64,000 nt of DNA from Copromyces sp. CBS 386.78 (GCA_030685235.1 MU839131.1:124001-188000); one strand, 5' to 3'; counted from the stretch's first letter, positions 1 to 10,557 are shown. Numbers and translations are program-made. Notes: generated by a model from the sequence alone, not told the origin.

Positions 1-645
1 GCTAGCGGCCTTAGGAGGAGGGAGTTTGGAGCGGCTAGGATGGGGGGGCGGGGGCCGGGGCCGGGGTTTGGGACGGGGGTCCCGGGGCCGGGGTAATATA
101 TAGGGGGGAGGGTGAGTTTTTTAGGGTAGTATTACTGTTTTCGTCGGTAGTAATAGTAGTTTAAACGGCGGCGTTGGCGTTGGTTTTGCGGGCCTTTTTA
201 AAGTCCTTAATTATAGTACAGTAGGTAGCTTTACCGGCCTTGCGGGCTCCGACCCTTTAATTAGAGGTAGGTTTAATAATATTACTATCCCTAATTCTTA
301 GGAAGATTGGGTATTTAAGGTGGCCGGGTTTTTCGGGGCTTAGGTAGTTCGGGTATTAGGGGACCGGCTTATAGGTTTCTTTGTAGGAGGCCGAGGGGGT
401 GCTGCAGTCTTTGTAGACGGAGGCGAAAGTGTATTTAGCTGTATTGTGAGGGCCGAAGTACTTTTTATACGTATTGATGCGGGGGTTGCGTTTTATGAGG
501 CGCGCGGGCTCGGAGCCGAAGATTCGGAAGGGGTGGGTTTTCTTGGGTAGGATAAATGATGAAGTTACCTGCGTTCTTGCCCTTAATGATCTTCGCGTGC
601 TGTTTGGTGGCCGCGTGGACTTCCTGCTCGATGTACGGTGCGGTG
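1..645. repeat. CpA-depleted, probably RIP-mutated tract at the left edge
   Basis: Counting by eye, the + strand has only about two or three CA dinucleotides in the first 640 bases but roughly thirty TG. CA returns abruptly from about 660. This is the expected result of C-to-T change at CpA on one strand only, as RIP can produce, although RIP usually leaves both CA and TG depleted. The tract stays GC-rich (runs such as GGGGCCGGGG near 50-95), unlike the AT-rich retrotransposon at 32-37 kb. It continues off the window, so its partner copy and true extent cannot be seen. Confidence 0.55.
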
Positions 646-674
646 TCACGGGGGAAAGAAATGCGGGCCGCCAC
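120..674 (-). pseudogene. degenerate fragment of an unrecognised gene in the RIP-like tract
   Basis: Read on the minus strand, two overlapping open frames (about 674-465 and about 560-356) have protein-like composition, and the second continues past a stop near 356 with few further stops for about 200 bases. I do not recognise the family. The stops fall where + strand CA-to-TA change would turn TGG into TAG or TAA on the coding strand. Either a frameshift or an unrecognised intron separates the two frames near 560. This is best read as the remains of a mutated duplicate; a live gene is unlikely. Confidence 0.35.
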
Positions 675-823
675 AGTGGGGTGCCTGCCCCGAACGCATC
701 GATTACATCATACAACATACATCCAAGAACGCAGCTCCTGGAACCACACGACATGGCCAAAATAAGGAGATTATCACGATCAACAGAAAGCGTATTCCTC
801 AACATTGACATCCAAACACGAAA

Positions 824-1897
824 ATGGAGACCCAACAAGTCCACCGTCTCGAGCTCGATCCTAGCAAGCGGATCCCGCTTCTCAAAGCCCAGCTCGAGCA
901 CCATCACCACGACGACCATTCTCACTCGCATGACCATGGCCCCGAACCCGTTCTCCCCGTCGCCAACATCAAGACCCATCCGACCAAGGCCTCGTCGGGT
1001 CCAGAAAACGGCAGCGTCTACTTCATCGGCAACGCCACCACGGTAATCGAATGGCACGGCATCCGCATCCTGACCGACCCGAACTTTCTCCATGCTGGCG
1101 ACCACGTCCACTTGGGTCCGGGTGTCACGGCGGAACGTCTCAAGAACCCAGCAGTCGACATCGATGCCCTACCTCCTCTCGACTGCATCCTCCTCTCGCA
1201 TTACCACGAAGACCACTTTGACAAGCTCGTCGAGGAGAGCCTGAACAGGGACTTCCCCATCATCTCCACTCCGCATGCGAAGCAGGCATTGGCTGGCAAG
1301 GAAAACCCGTTCAAGTCCGTCTACGACTTGGACTTTTTCCAGTCCATCCTTCTTCCGGTCGTAAACTACAAGGGCGATACGGGAGGCAAGAAGCCGGTGA
1401 TCAAGGTGACGGGCATGCCGGGGAAGCATGTCCCTCCCGGCCCATTGGCAGCGGCGAACGACCTGCTTGGTGCCGTTCCGCCGACCAATGGCTGGTTGAT
1501 CGAGTTGAACTATTCGGCTGATGGGTCAGAGACGAGAGGCGAAACGGGGTATCGCATCTATATTTCCGGCGACACGTTGTTTGTGGACGAGCTAAAGGAG
1601 ATCCCAAGGCGGTTGAAGGACGAGAAGATTGATCTGATGCTGGTTCACTTGGGAGGCACTACAATTCCGGGACCCAAGTTGCCGCTGTTGATGGTGACCA
1701 TGGACGCGGAGCAGGGAGTGAAGTTGATGCAGCTGATGGATCCGGATGTGACGATCCCTGTGCACTTTGATGATTACAGTGTGTTCTTGTCGGGCCTGGA
1801 TGACTTCAAGGAGGCGGTTACAAATGCGGGACTCGGTGAGAAGGTTGTGTATCTGGACCGGGGGGATCAGTATTGGTTCAATGTACGTGGAGCTTGA
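824..1897 (+). CDS. metallo-beta-lactamase-fold hydrolase (UlaG/Lactamase_B_2-like)
   Basis: Single exon, 357 aa, starting at the first in-frame ATG after an A-rich leader. The metal-binding signature HYHEDH lies at residues 126-131 after a hydrophobic strand (CILLS). It is followed by later ligand candidates: His in GKHVPPG (about 202), Asp in YISGDTLF (about 249) and His in IPVHFDDYS (about 313), the order expected for a two-zinc MBL fold. An early TDPNF segment is typical of the UlaG-like branch. The N-terminus carries a His-rich stretch (residues 26-38) that is not part of the fold and could bind metal. No signal peptide or membrane segment is visible, so a cytosolic hydrolase is likely. 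The substrate cannot be named from sequence. Codon use is good and the frame is intact. Confidence 0.85.
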   Translation: METQQVHRLELDPSKRIPLLKAQLEHHHHDDHSHSHDHGPEPVLPVANIKTHPTKASSGPENGSVYFIGNATTVIEWHGIRILTDPNFLHAGDHVHLGPGVTAERLKNPAVDIDALPPLDCILLSHYHEDHFDKLVEESLNRDFPIISTPHAKQALAGKENPFKSVYDLDFFQSILLPVVNYKGDTGGKKPVIKVTGMPGKHVPPGPLAAANDLLGAVPPTNGWLIELNYSADGSETRGETGYRIYISGDTLFVDELKEIPRRLKDEKIDLMLVHLGGTTIPGPKLPLLMVTMDAEQGVKLMQLMDPDVTIPVHFDDYSVFLSGLDDFKEAVTNAGLGEKVVYLDRGDQYWFNVRGA

Positions 1898-2304
1898 CCT
1901 GCTCGCGAGACATGAAAGCTGTTGGAGAGGTTGGTCAGGTAGCTAGATCCATATTGAATCAACGATAAGATAAGAAGCTCCCCATTCAAACATGGGCAGC
2001 GATTCCCCTTGCTTCCCCGCATCCCCGCGAATCAGTAGGCTTGATTGGACAAGGACTCCTTGCATGGCAGCTGCTGTACTGGTGATGTCATGACCACATA
2101 AAACGTCACTTTCAATGAGTACCTCTTTGGCCAACTGAGCTTGAAGCTCGTCTTTTGAATTAACTTCCTCCAAACACCCAACCAAAACAGAGTGAGTTTT
2201 TGTACCCAATTCTCCAACGTTTTTTTGACTTTCAATCATTCAATCAGTCCAACTTTGTACAACCAGAAAATAACAAGACGCATATCCTCAATCATCCTCC
2301 AACA
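1898..2304. other. intergenic spacer between two same-strand genes
   Basis: About 400 bases holding the 3' end of the hydrolase transcript and the promoter and leader of the next gene. Open frames here are short and not protein-like. I see no RNA gene or repeat. Confidence 0.5.
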
Positions 2305-2955
2305 ATGAACCGCTTCTCTTCTCGCACCCTTTACCGGGCCATCGCAGCGCCCCGCGCCACCCTTCCCACGGGCCGCATCGCTCCCCTCCACACCTCCCGC
2401 CACCTCCAATCCACCGGCGGCTACGGCCAGAGCACCGTCTCCGGTAAGACCACCACCGACTCCTCGGGCAGCAGCAGCAGTACCTCCTCCTCGCCCAAAT
2501 CCTCCGAGGACGCCTCGGCCCAATCAGGCGGTTCCCGCTCCAAAGAAGCCGTCGAGACTGGCTCCTCGCCCACCGGCGGCAAGATCCCAAACGCCCCCGA
2601 AGGAAAGAATAAGTCCAGCAGCAGTTCCAGCTCCGGTCAGTCCAACACCTCAACCTCAGACTCCGACAAGTTCGCCATCCCTGACGCTTTGGCGAACGGC
2701 GATGCCCGCGGCCGGACCGGTGGCGGCGAGCCCCTCTCAAGCTCTCATCAGAGCGCACCGCCCCAGCCCAAGATCAGCAATGCCAGTGTCCCCGGGGAGA
2801 AGCCCAAGCTGACCCAGGAGCAGCAGGAGGAGGTGGACGAGCATAATAGGGACTTTGAGAGTAAGCATGGAAGAGCGGAGAATGCCGAGGACGATAAGGT
2901 TAACCCCAAGTTCTGGGGCGGTGGTGGAAGGCGGCTGAGGGAGGACTCCGACTAA
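2305..2955 (+). CDS. small mitochondrial-type protein, Ser/Gly-rich with a charged C-terminus
   Basis: 216 aa from the ATG in the context CAACAATGAAC; the frame is open upstream to 2200 but that part looks like leader. Residues 1-35 have the features of a mitochondrial presequence: Arg, Ser and Leu rich, no acidic residues, ending around an HTSRHLQ segment. Residues 40-150 are Ser/Thr/Gly-rich and probably disordered. The C-terminus (about 165-216) is compact and charged, with a pattern of the type TQEQQEEVDEHNRDFE followed by GRAE and a terminal FWGGGG segment, which I associate with small conserved fungal mitochondrial proteins of unknown function. The function is not assigned. Confidence 0.65.
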   Translation: MNRFSSRTLYRAIAAPRATLPTGRIAPLHTSRHLQSTGGYGQSTVSGKTTTDSSGSSSSTSSSPKSSEDASAQSGGSRSKEAVETGSSPTGGKIPNAPEGKNKSSSSSSSGQSNTSTSDSDKFAIPDALANGDARGRTGGGEPLSSSHQSAPPQPKISNASVPGEKPKLTQEQQEEVDEHNRDFESKHGRAENAEDDKVNPKFWGGGGRRLREDSD

Positions 2956-3483
2956 CGAAATGGCACCATGAGAATTTGTCATGGAGAACGCACCGTGAAG
3001 GAGGTTGTAAGATAGGTGATTGGGTTTGATTCGCGACGGTGTAGTGATATTTGGAGCCTCGGTGGGTGCCCGGGAAGTGAGCATTACCTTCGGTGAAATA
3101 ACGTTGCAGGATTGCCCCTGTGGTGCTGCTCCTCGGTGCCGATGCATAAGCATGTACTTCATAGTGAAACCGGCAAGAGCGATTCCATGGATATTCTGAT
3201 TCCTGACTTCCATTCTCAGCTCTGCACCTACCTTAGGTTCAGTGCCTGTCTTCAAAGGGATCGCACCTGCCCAAAACTGTTGAAGCTTGATGGTTGGATT
3301 TTGCCTCTGGCAGTTCGACATACCTCTCTTCATAATTCCTGGATGCTGAATATCTGGGCCAGTGCCCTTGATCCCGGTGTCACAACGGTCAGGAGCTACA
3401 CATGCAAACACCCCAAGCGGCAGCTGCTGACAATTCTTCCACACGAAAACGGCACTGATGACTCCTTCAGAGGTTGAACTCAT
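2737..3483 (-). CDS. weak candidate ORF, antisense overlap with the upstream gene
   Basis: A 248-codon minus-strand frame starts with ATG at 3483 and is open into the antisense of the 2305-2955 gene. Its first 130 residues are rich in Cys, Gln and Met and show no motif I recognise. A possible donor GGTAATG lies near 3089, so the true product could be shorter. It could equally be a chance open frame in the 3' region, because antisense frames of GC-rich genes are often open. Confidence 0.15.
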   Translation of the reverse strand: MSSTSEGVISAVFVWKNCQQLPLGVFACVAPDRCDTGIKGTGPDIQHPGIMKRGMSNCQRQNPTIKLQQFWAGAIPLKTGTEPKVGAELRMEVRNQNIHGIALAGFTMKYMLMHRHRGAAPQGQSCNVISPKVMLTSRAPTEAPNITTPSRIKPNHLSYNLLHGAFSMTNSHGAISLVGVLPQPPSTTAPELGVNLIVLGILRSSMLTLKVPIMLVHLLLLLLGQLGLLPGDTGIADLGLGRCALMRA

Positions 3484-4286
3484 AACGTGTTGAACACGAA
3501 GAAATCACGTGGCGTGGGTGAAAAACTCTGATTGAGTGTCTTGGAAGGTGGAAGTCAAAGGGTTTGTGGGATTTGGGGTGGGTGTGGATCGTGCCTTCCT
3601 TCATTTTGAGGCACAAAGGCACCAAACAAGCCCAAGAAGACTACAAGAAAGCACCAAGGCCACATCACTCACAACAATTGCTAAACAGGAGTACAAAGAT
3701 GTTCACTATTACCAATATTGAATTCCATCTATGGGCTTAGGTTGTTCTATTCCTTCTCTATGACCCTTCCCTTCCCCTCTGTTTACCCCTTGATCAGTTT
3801 CCAACGCTATCAAACGCTGACAAACTACACATCAGATGTTACCATGTGCCTTGACATGGTCAATAGAAAGTCCTGAGATAAACAAACATCGTAGACGCTA
3901 GAACCTAGCTAGCGCCCAAAAAAACGATGTAAGGGAAAGAAACCATGAGAACCAAGCAGGATGACCACCAGCGACAAAGCTTTTTGTCAACCACAAGCCC
4001 AAGGCCCTTACGATCATGGGCATACCGCTTCAATCAACCATTTCCCATGAGCCCAAGCCACCCTTGACGAATCACCTGCACTGCCACCGACTCGATCGCT
4101 TGATCCATAGAGCGCTTCCGATTCCAATCTGATGAAGGTCCCGGGAGCCCCCACCATGGCCGTCGAAATGCTGGCTTCGTTTCAGTCCATTATCGTCCTG
4201 CATCGAGCTACGAAGGCTATGTTGTCAGTCCAAGTTCCATTCGACAGAGGTATGAGCGGTAGAACTTACTCATTGTCAGGGGGCTT
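3484..4286. other. intergenic region with possible Hsp70-like C-terminal relic
   Basis: No convincing gene. On the minus strand, downstream of the TAA that ends the next gene, the sequence at 4270/4269 reads as a strong splice donor (GA|GTAAGT) at the same place and phase as a real donor in the intact paralogue at 16255/16254. A matching acceptor (ACATAG) ends at 4217. This may be the remnant of a lost C-terminal part. Confidence 0.35.
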
Positions 4287-5676
4287 TTAGGGGAGGTAAA
4301 ACATGTCGTCAGGAAAGACCGCCATGGGGAGCTCGGCCTTTCGGATCATGTCCGATATCTTGCGCCTAAAGGGCATGTTCTTGGCGCTACCTCCGGCAAT
4401 GCAGATGACCGGCTCATGGATAGTGCCATGGACGACCACTGTGGTCCACTTTTTCAAATCCTCGAGTAGCTTCTCGACAAGCTCAAAAGCGTGCTTGTGA
4501 GCGTCGTTCCAAATTTGAGAGATCTCGTCCACGTCGAACGGGCATCGAATGACCTCTCCAGTTTCGACCAAGCGCACACGGAAGGTGGACCGGTATTCCT
4601 CATAGGCATAAAGGAGAGGGCCCCACAGATCGGTGACGGCGCTGTTGGTGAACTGTTGACGAAGTTGTTCGGAGATATAAGGAGTCATCGGACGTGCGGG
4701 ACCCTCGCAGCCGGCAGGAGGGTCAAGGTACTTGGCTTGAAAAGCGGCCAAGAAGTGGTGAAAGAGATGCTCACTGCCGCCGCCAGCACCTGAAATACAG
4801 TCACACATCAGAATTTGGACCAGGGGATGATGGCATGGATGACAAGGGTCCGATGAAACATACCAACGCTCTCATAAGCAGGCTTACCAACGCCTTCCTG
4901 CAGTCTCAGAAACCGTCCAGATGGGCGCTTATCCACCGTAAACAAAGATCCGTTCTAGGTCGATATGTCAGGAATAGTGCGCATGGGTCAAGCCAGGAGG
5001 ACAGAAGCACATACCAAACTATGTCCGTCGAAGTGAATGAACAGCCACAGTTGACGAGGTTTCTCTCCCGTTTGATAATTGTGGTTCAAGAGATGAGCGA
5101 GGCTATCGGAGCCCGTGATGAAGCTGATAATGTCGTCCGCCTTCATCTCGTTCCACTCGAAGACCTCTCCGAGTAGAGCCCGGATTGGACGTCGAAACTC
5201 ATAATCCCACTGCGCCGGGACTCTGACGGAGAGACGCTCAATCTTCCAGTTCTCGCGCATGTTTGCGTAAATCCATGTCCGGACTTTCCTCAACAACTCC
5301 AAAAGTCCGGTCCGAAGCTTTTGACGGAATGCCTCGCTGTCGTGTTTACGGAGCTTCTGGATCATGGGGTACTGGTCGACGAACTTATCCGCAACATCGG
5401 CAAGGATGTAGAAGGCATACTTCAACGAAATAGATTCGCGGTCTGCCAGATGAGCTTCGCCCACGTACACAGGGCCGTGGTCATCAAACGGATAACCATG
5501 AGAGGCAAAAGTTGTAGCTTTGCTGTGGTTGACGACGACGCGAGTTCTGTCGGTGCCGAGGTCTAGACCGACCGTGATAGTCCCGCTAAATCATCGCAAA
5601 TTGAGTCAGTACACACCTCAAAATGGGTGGGTGGGAATTGGCAAACACACCATCGTTCGTTCATCAACTGGTTCAT
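4287..5676 (-). CDS. Hsp70/HSPA12-like actin-fold ATPase, C-terminally short copy
   Basis: Proposed model: complement(join(4287..4789, 4864..4954, 5015..5585, 5651..5676)), 396 aa; the two internal introns have good splice sites and keep frame, the first exon is less certain. The product begins the nucleotide-binding fold with a phosphate-1 loop of the form VGLDLGTDRTRVVV, continues with SLKYAFYILAD and a V-PAQWD segment, a degenerate phosphate-2 motif (FIHFDGHS), then AGGGSEHLFHHFL and an adenosine-type motif CIAGGSAKN. It aligns segment by segment with the intact 664-aa paralogue at 15484-17921, but stops about 200 residues earlier at a TAA directly followed by a conserved splice donor. It may therefore be a truncated allele. 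Members of this family are found in clusters in filamentous ascomycetes; their clients are unknown. Confidence 0.7.
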
Positions 5677-6477
5677 CAACTGGAACTTATTCAAGGCGGA
5701 AGTATGACGGGCCATGGTGGGTTAGTTGTGGAAGTCCTGTTCTCTGTGTCGGCGATCCAACGGAAAATGACGGCAGTTGCAATGATGCGCCAAATGGAGT
5801 TGACGCAAAGTAAGGAAGTCCGACACGTCGCAGTCGTGGATGAAGGGTGGAAGACAGGCAGAAGACGTGAAAGTTTTCTGCCCTGTTTGGTGTTGGAGGT
5901 AGAAAGGCAAAAATGGGAGAAGAGGGACGGGAACTCAGGGCAGTCCACTTATACCACCAGGAGGGGACTAAAGCGCTGGTGAATGGAGGTCGCAGTGAAT
6001 GCGCGCCCAAGGTCGTGGAGCACGGACTTCCAACAACTACCTTATTCTGGACAATTCCATTCCCGACGGGAGTGTCTCTTCCATTCACTGAACAAGCTTC
6101 CTGCCGTCCGCCATTGCAGGGTCAACCTCCCTGCCAGTCGCTCCCCTCAAACTCCGTCTCCGTGCCACAGAAAGCGACCGTTTCCTCTGCACGATCACCC
6201 GAGCCCAGTCCGATTGCCGTGCCGAGCATAGCACCCGCGCCACTCAAACACTTGCTCTCGTCCATCGCCCCCGCCCACCAATCTCTCAGTCACCACATTG
6301 CCCTCCTGCGTCACAGCCGGGCCCACGCCATCTGTACTCGCGCCGCCGACGAGAAGACTACCCATACAAGGTGCGATCCCCTACACCGAAACCCCCAGTC
6401 ATCAAATCATCCACGAAGTGCCAACCCAGCAAGAGACTGAATTCTTCACCAGCCTTTCAACGCAGCGCAACGAGACC
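5677..6477. other. divergent promoter region
   Basis: About 800 bases between the start of the minus-strand Hsp70-like gene and the plus-strand cupin-like gene. The right half is C-rich and CA-rich, typical of a transcribed leader in this genome. The overlapping open frames on both strands look non-coding. Confidence 0.45.
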
Positions 6478-7061
6478 ATGGACCTCAACCTCTTCACACC
6501 TGGCAACGGTAAGCCACACATCCCTCTTCCCCCAACCTTACCTGTTGAACAAGATGAATATCTTGGCCATCGATCCACACATATACTTATATCGAGGCTT
6601 CCCCTCCTTTCCTTCAATCAACAAGTTCACCACCACTTCGTACCTCGTGATGTCTTCGTCTTCGCTCACTCCGTTCACTTCGGCATTACCACCTCACCAA
6701 GAACGCAACTACGCAAGTCGGAAGATTACTGACCACCTCTCAAGCCCCGAGCGGTTACGCTCACTCAGCCAGCTGGCTCCAGCAGCGCGTTGGACAGGTT
6801 ATTCCCACTGGCACCAATGGCTCGACCCTTCAAGTCCTCGATCTGCAGAACACCGGCACAGCGACTCCGCTAGCCAACAACTTCCATGACCTCTCGGTCA
6901 TTGTTTTCGAGGGAACCGTCGAGGTAATCTTGCAGGATGTTCCCGTTTTTACCCTTTCTCGTGGTGGCCACTGGGCTGTGGGCGTTGGAAAGGAGTGCAA
7001 GGTGCGGAACCCCCACAAGAGAAGCAAGGCTATATTGTACGTTGTTGGGAGACCGGTTTAG
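6478..7061 (+). CDS. small cupin-like beta-barrel protein
   Basis: Model join(6478..6508, 6718..7061), 124 aa. The short first exon (MDLNLFTPGN) ends at a G|GTAAG donor; the 209-nt intron ends at ACGCAAG, and the joined frame is open to TAG at 7059-7061. The second exon has regularly spaced strands and glycines: a hydrophobic strand then FEGTVEVIL, then VFTLSRGGHWAV, then KVRNPHKRSKAILYVVG. This resembles a single RmlC-type cupin barrel and recalls the C-terminal dimerisation cupin of CENP-C/Mif2, but the metal-binding histidines of enzymatic cupins are missing. The family assignment is inference; the exon structure is better supported. It is convergent with the methyltransferase gene downstream. 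Confidence 0.5.
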
Positions 7062-7588
7062 GGGGACCGACGAGTAGACTTGGTTCCTGGGAGGAAAAGC
7101 AAAGGGAAAGATTGTATGAAGAATACTTTGTAGGGAGGAAGTGGCTGCATTGTTCTTTGGGCACAACAGGGAGTGCTGGCGCTTTGTAGTCGAGATACCC
7201 TTTAATTTCTTGCTTTGGTTGGACGGAACCTACCCCTTTCGTGTATTGATTTTGTTGGAAGGAGACCAAGGCCAAGGACCAAAGAGAAGAGAGCTACCTA
7301 CTAGGAACTAGAAGGCACGGCAGCGCTGGCAAGAAAAAAGGAGCAACAGTCTTCAACATGAGCGACGGGGCCAATAGCAGCCATAACAACCGACACAACC
7401 ACGAACAAACACTGAGCAAGGGCGTTGACCGGTGGCGGAAAATGGAGCGAGCAAGAAATTACCAGGAAACTGGACGATTGAACTGTCTTCCGAACGGTAT
7501 CCCTCGATACATTAGTTAATATCAACAAAAATCCAAAACTCTGTGTACACCAGTTCCCCGCCATCCTGCAGGCGCCCGTACTGTTTCT
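7062..7588. other. convergent 3' intergenic region
   Basis: About 530 bases between the ends of two convergent genes. Only short, composition-biased open frames; no RNA gene or repeat seen. Confidence 0.5.
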
Positions 7589-9284
7589 CTACTCTGGCTT
7601 ACGGCCCCATGCGACGCGCATCATAAAGTAGCCGTGTATGTTAGGGTCGTTCCATTCCTTCTTGATGTGACGGGCGAATACCTTGGCCTCCTCGGGGGTC
7701 CAGCCTAGCACAGCATGCCAGATGTAGTTGATGTATCCTGTGGCCGTATTGTTAGCATCGGTCTCGCGTGTTTCCATGGAAGGGCCTGGTGCCGACTGCG
7801 CGTCGGCATTGGGTCTGGCCAGTCTCCCCTTTTCTACATGACTTGAATCATTACCAACCTTCGACATCTGACTCAAGTGCCATCTTCCACCAAAGGCCTC
7901 GTTCGGCGGCCTTCTTATCCGGGTGCCAGATACCCAGAGGGACTTCGATGTCCCTGATCTCGATATCGACAAATCCCGCGGCTTCCATGCACTTCCTCTG
8001 AAGGTCTTCTTCATAGACTGCAAATGTCCTTCCGAGCTTATTACCGCCCTCTCGGAAGACTTTGCCCCATTGGTCCATAGCACTTCCCTCCTTCACGGTC
8101 CCGTCAGGGCTTAAAAACTTGGTAGAAGTTCCGGAGCTTTCCACCCAAGCGCCCGGCTTGCAAACCCTATAAGCGTTACGGAAGAGAGCATACCAGTCGT
8201 CGACGATCCCGATTAGGAAGCGTAAATTAACGAAATCGAAGGTGTTTTCGGGCCATGTCCACTCTTGGTTGCAGTCGTCCAACTCGAACTTGACGTTCGG
8301 CGGCACCCATGTAGGTTGAGTGGGAGATACATCGGTACCAATAACCTCGGCAGCAGGGAACTCGTCGGCAAAATCGCTAAAAATTAACGGTTTCTTCAGC
8401 AAGGATCAATAAAAGAGGATGAGTTGGTAGGTACTCACATGGACCACAGTCCAGACCCGGTCGCGATATCGAGCACCTTGTGGATCTTCTTCTTCTCCAA
8501 CGGGGCGAGAAACAACTTTCCGTCATTGATCAAGATCATAGTATGGTGTCTGTTCTAACTGTTAGACTGTACAATTGAAGAGGCCATATTTGACCGTGGA
8601 TATGTGAACTGGTCGCCTTGAACTGTTGTTGCAATACCCACTCTCTTGTCTTGTTGCGACAACCGCCAAAGGTGGCCAGTTCGCACAGCCACGGTTCATG
8701 GCATCTGCACGCATGCGGGTACCTACAAGATCTCCATAGCTTCAACGTGGCGCGCATCGTTCGGTTCCCACGATTCAGCAGTACCCATCTGGCCATGATA
8801 GGTTCTTCCTTGGATGGTGCGGTATTCGTAGATGCTCGAGGCCAGAGAAGCGGTTGTGGACGTCAAAGATCCAATTGTCGAGGCGGTATCATTGTTTGGG
8901 TCCTCTTCCGGGAGCTATAACGTACCAAAATATGTTAGCTGTCGTGCCTGAATATCAAAAGAGCTCGGAAATCTTGATGTCCAGGTCGTGTAGAAAACGC
9001 AGGGTCAAAGTGCAAGTTTGTGCCATGACCAGACAACATGTACGTGGCTCTGAGAGACACATAACCCTGCAACATAGGAAAAGATATCCTCAATACTTCA
9101 AATGACGGAAAGGGTGAGTTACCGACTGTGCCGTCCAATGCGAGGCAGGAAAGATCCCTGCGGCATTTTGCGCTTCGGTGCTGAGCGGGGTCGGGGCCGG
9201 GGCCGGGGCCGGGGCCGGGGCGGAGGCAGCTTTATTACCCTTGGGGCTTTGGGGGCTCTTGGGACTTTTTGGACTGGTCACCAT
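7589..9284 (-). CDS. class I SAM-dependent methyltransferase (LaeA/UMTA-like)
   Basis: Model complement(join(7589..7737, 7859..8376, 8439..8549, 8727..8914, 9123..9284)), five exons, 375 aa, all junctions in frame with GT-AG introns. The N-terminus (residues 1-45) is Ser/Pro/Ala-rich and includes an Ala-Pro repeat. Then follow the hallmarks of fungal LaeA-type enzymes: a TIGSLTSTTASLASSI-like segment, EYRTIQGRTYH, the SAM loop VLDIATGSGLWSIDFADEF (motif I), VIGTDVSP and QPTWVPPNVKF, DDCNQEW, and FDFVNLRFL; the C-terminus is hydrophobic and typical. Such proteins act in the nucleus or cytosol as methyltransferases, some as regulators of secondary metabolism and development; the substrate here is unknown. 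Note GTG where the family consensus is GTGTG-like (ATGSG in motif I). The gene sits inside the Hsp70-like series without obvious functional link. Confidence 0.8.
9193..9220 (+). repeat. GGGGCC hexanucleotide repeat inside the methyltransferase first exon
   Basis: Four and two-thirds perfect GGGGCC units on the + strand. On the coding minus strand they read GGCCCC and encode an alternating Ala-Pro stretch at about residues 21-32 of the methyltransferase. The repeat is short and in frame, so length changes of one unit would add or remove an Ala-Pro pair without frameshift. Confidence 0.85.
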
Positions 9285-10557
9285 GGTTGCGATTCTGGGT
9301 GGGCAATCTGATGGGAATTCTTTGGGTGTTGGGAGAAGGAGTAGGACTTGATAATCTGAGGGCGAGAAAGCGCCAGACTTTAAGCAGGAAGAGAAGCCAC
9401 GAGGGGCATCGTACGGCAGCCACGAAGTTGCACAGTCTTTGCTGATTTTCCACTGTGAAAAGTGCACAAAAGTCACCGAGCCTCTGGGATGGCAAAACCA
9501 AAGACGGGGTGGGCTAACCAACCATGGTGTGGTTTTTTCGATTGATTGGAAGTTGTCGTGGAGTAGAGGGAGCAAGGCCCCACAGTCTGGGTCAAATAGC
9601 TACGTCTACCGGACTTGGATAGGGGATTGGGACGACTGCGACAGATGACTTCCTGTTCCGGCCCTAGGGCAATGCAAAGGCAAAAAGACCCTGATGGCAC
9701 CTGCATCTACAAGGGGGTGTGACCCCTGCACACTGCAGTTGCAACCATAAACTCAACACACGGGCGAAGGACCAGAAGTTGTGGTAAACGACGAGGATGG
9801 GAGAGGGGTGTGACGTCGGGATTCGGGAAGAGCATAAAGGCTGAGGAAGTGGCGAGAAACTGAATACTCTGGGGAAAGAGAGAAAAATGGTGGATGATGG
9901 ATGCGTTGCCCTGGAAAGCGTAGTGCCTAACTGGCGAACTGAGGTTGTTCGATGTGTCCCAGAAGCCTCCCAAGTGCCCGGCTTAGGTATTAGGAAGAAT
10001 GTATGCGAAAGTAAAGCCCTATGTTGTGAGCTGCAGATATTTCCAGTGTTTCATGAAAGACATAGGGTGGTGATTGGGGCAACAAAGGAAGTTGTTAACT
10101 AGGATTTATGCTTGAATGCCCGCTTGGCTTTGACAGCTGACCGACGAATGAAAAGAAGAAAATGGCCATTATCGCTAATAAGGGGCTCGTGATGATGTCT
10201 TCCAGGTTTATTTGAGCAACTCTACTGTACAATAAGAAAGAGGCGTTTACGCGGTAAGGCAGAATGCTCCCCAGCACATGGATGCCAAGATTGCATATGC
10301 GAGGCATCCCCGTCCACCGGCTCATCGATCTGTCTCAACACTCCTTGGACACTCATCCAAATCTCCCCTAATAACTTGAACAACTTTTCTCTACGACCGG
10401 ACTCGGGCCTTTGGGCAATCCCACCAGCCAACACATATCGGAAGGATTCGAACATCCACTCGTCTGATACTGAAAAACTCGAGTGGATTGATTTGCACAC
10501 TCGTGCGTACTGCTGCCGAGTACCTGAAAGCTTGCTGTGTTCCTGAGACTCCTTGTT
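9285..10557. other. intergenic region with a duplicated segment and a small ORF
   Basis: No convincing gene. A minus-strand frame of 92 codons (10222-10500) is open, and its end (SVQGVLRQIDEPVDGDASHM region) lies in a segment repeated at about 14.1 kb, where the corresponding frame is broken by TAG. That pattern suggests relic coding sequence downstream of the Hsp70-like pseudogene. Confidence 0.35.
10113..10400 (+). repeat. duplicated segment, copy 1
   Basis: Diverged direct repeat of 13928-14225. The best-conserved block contains TGCATATGCGAGGCATCCC and CAACACTCCTTGGACACTCA in both copies, with substitutions and small indels elsewhere. It lies just downstream (in the minus-strand sense) of the Hsp70-like pseudogene. 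Confidence 0.65.

Noticed and set aside
5913..6440. 175-codon plus-strand ORF upstream of the cupin-like gene
   Set aside because: Leader-like Pro/Ser/His composition, ends before the ATG at 6478, no motif.
10430..10470. GTTCGAATCC (minus strand), a tRNA B-box-like motif
   Set aside because: No A box at the right distance and no cloverleaf stems.
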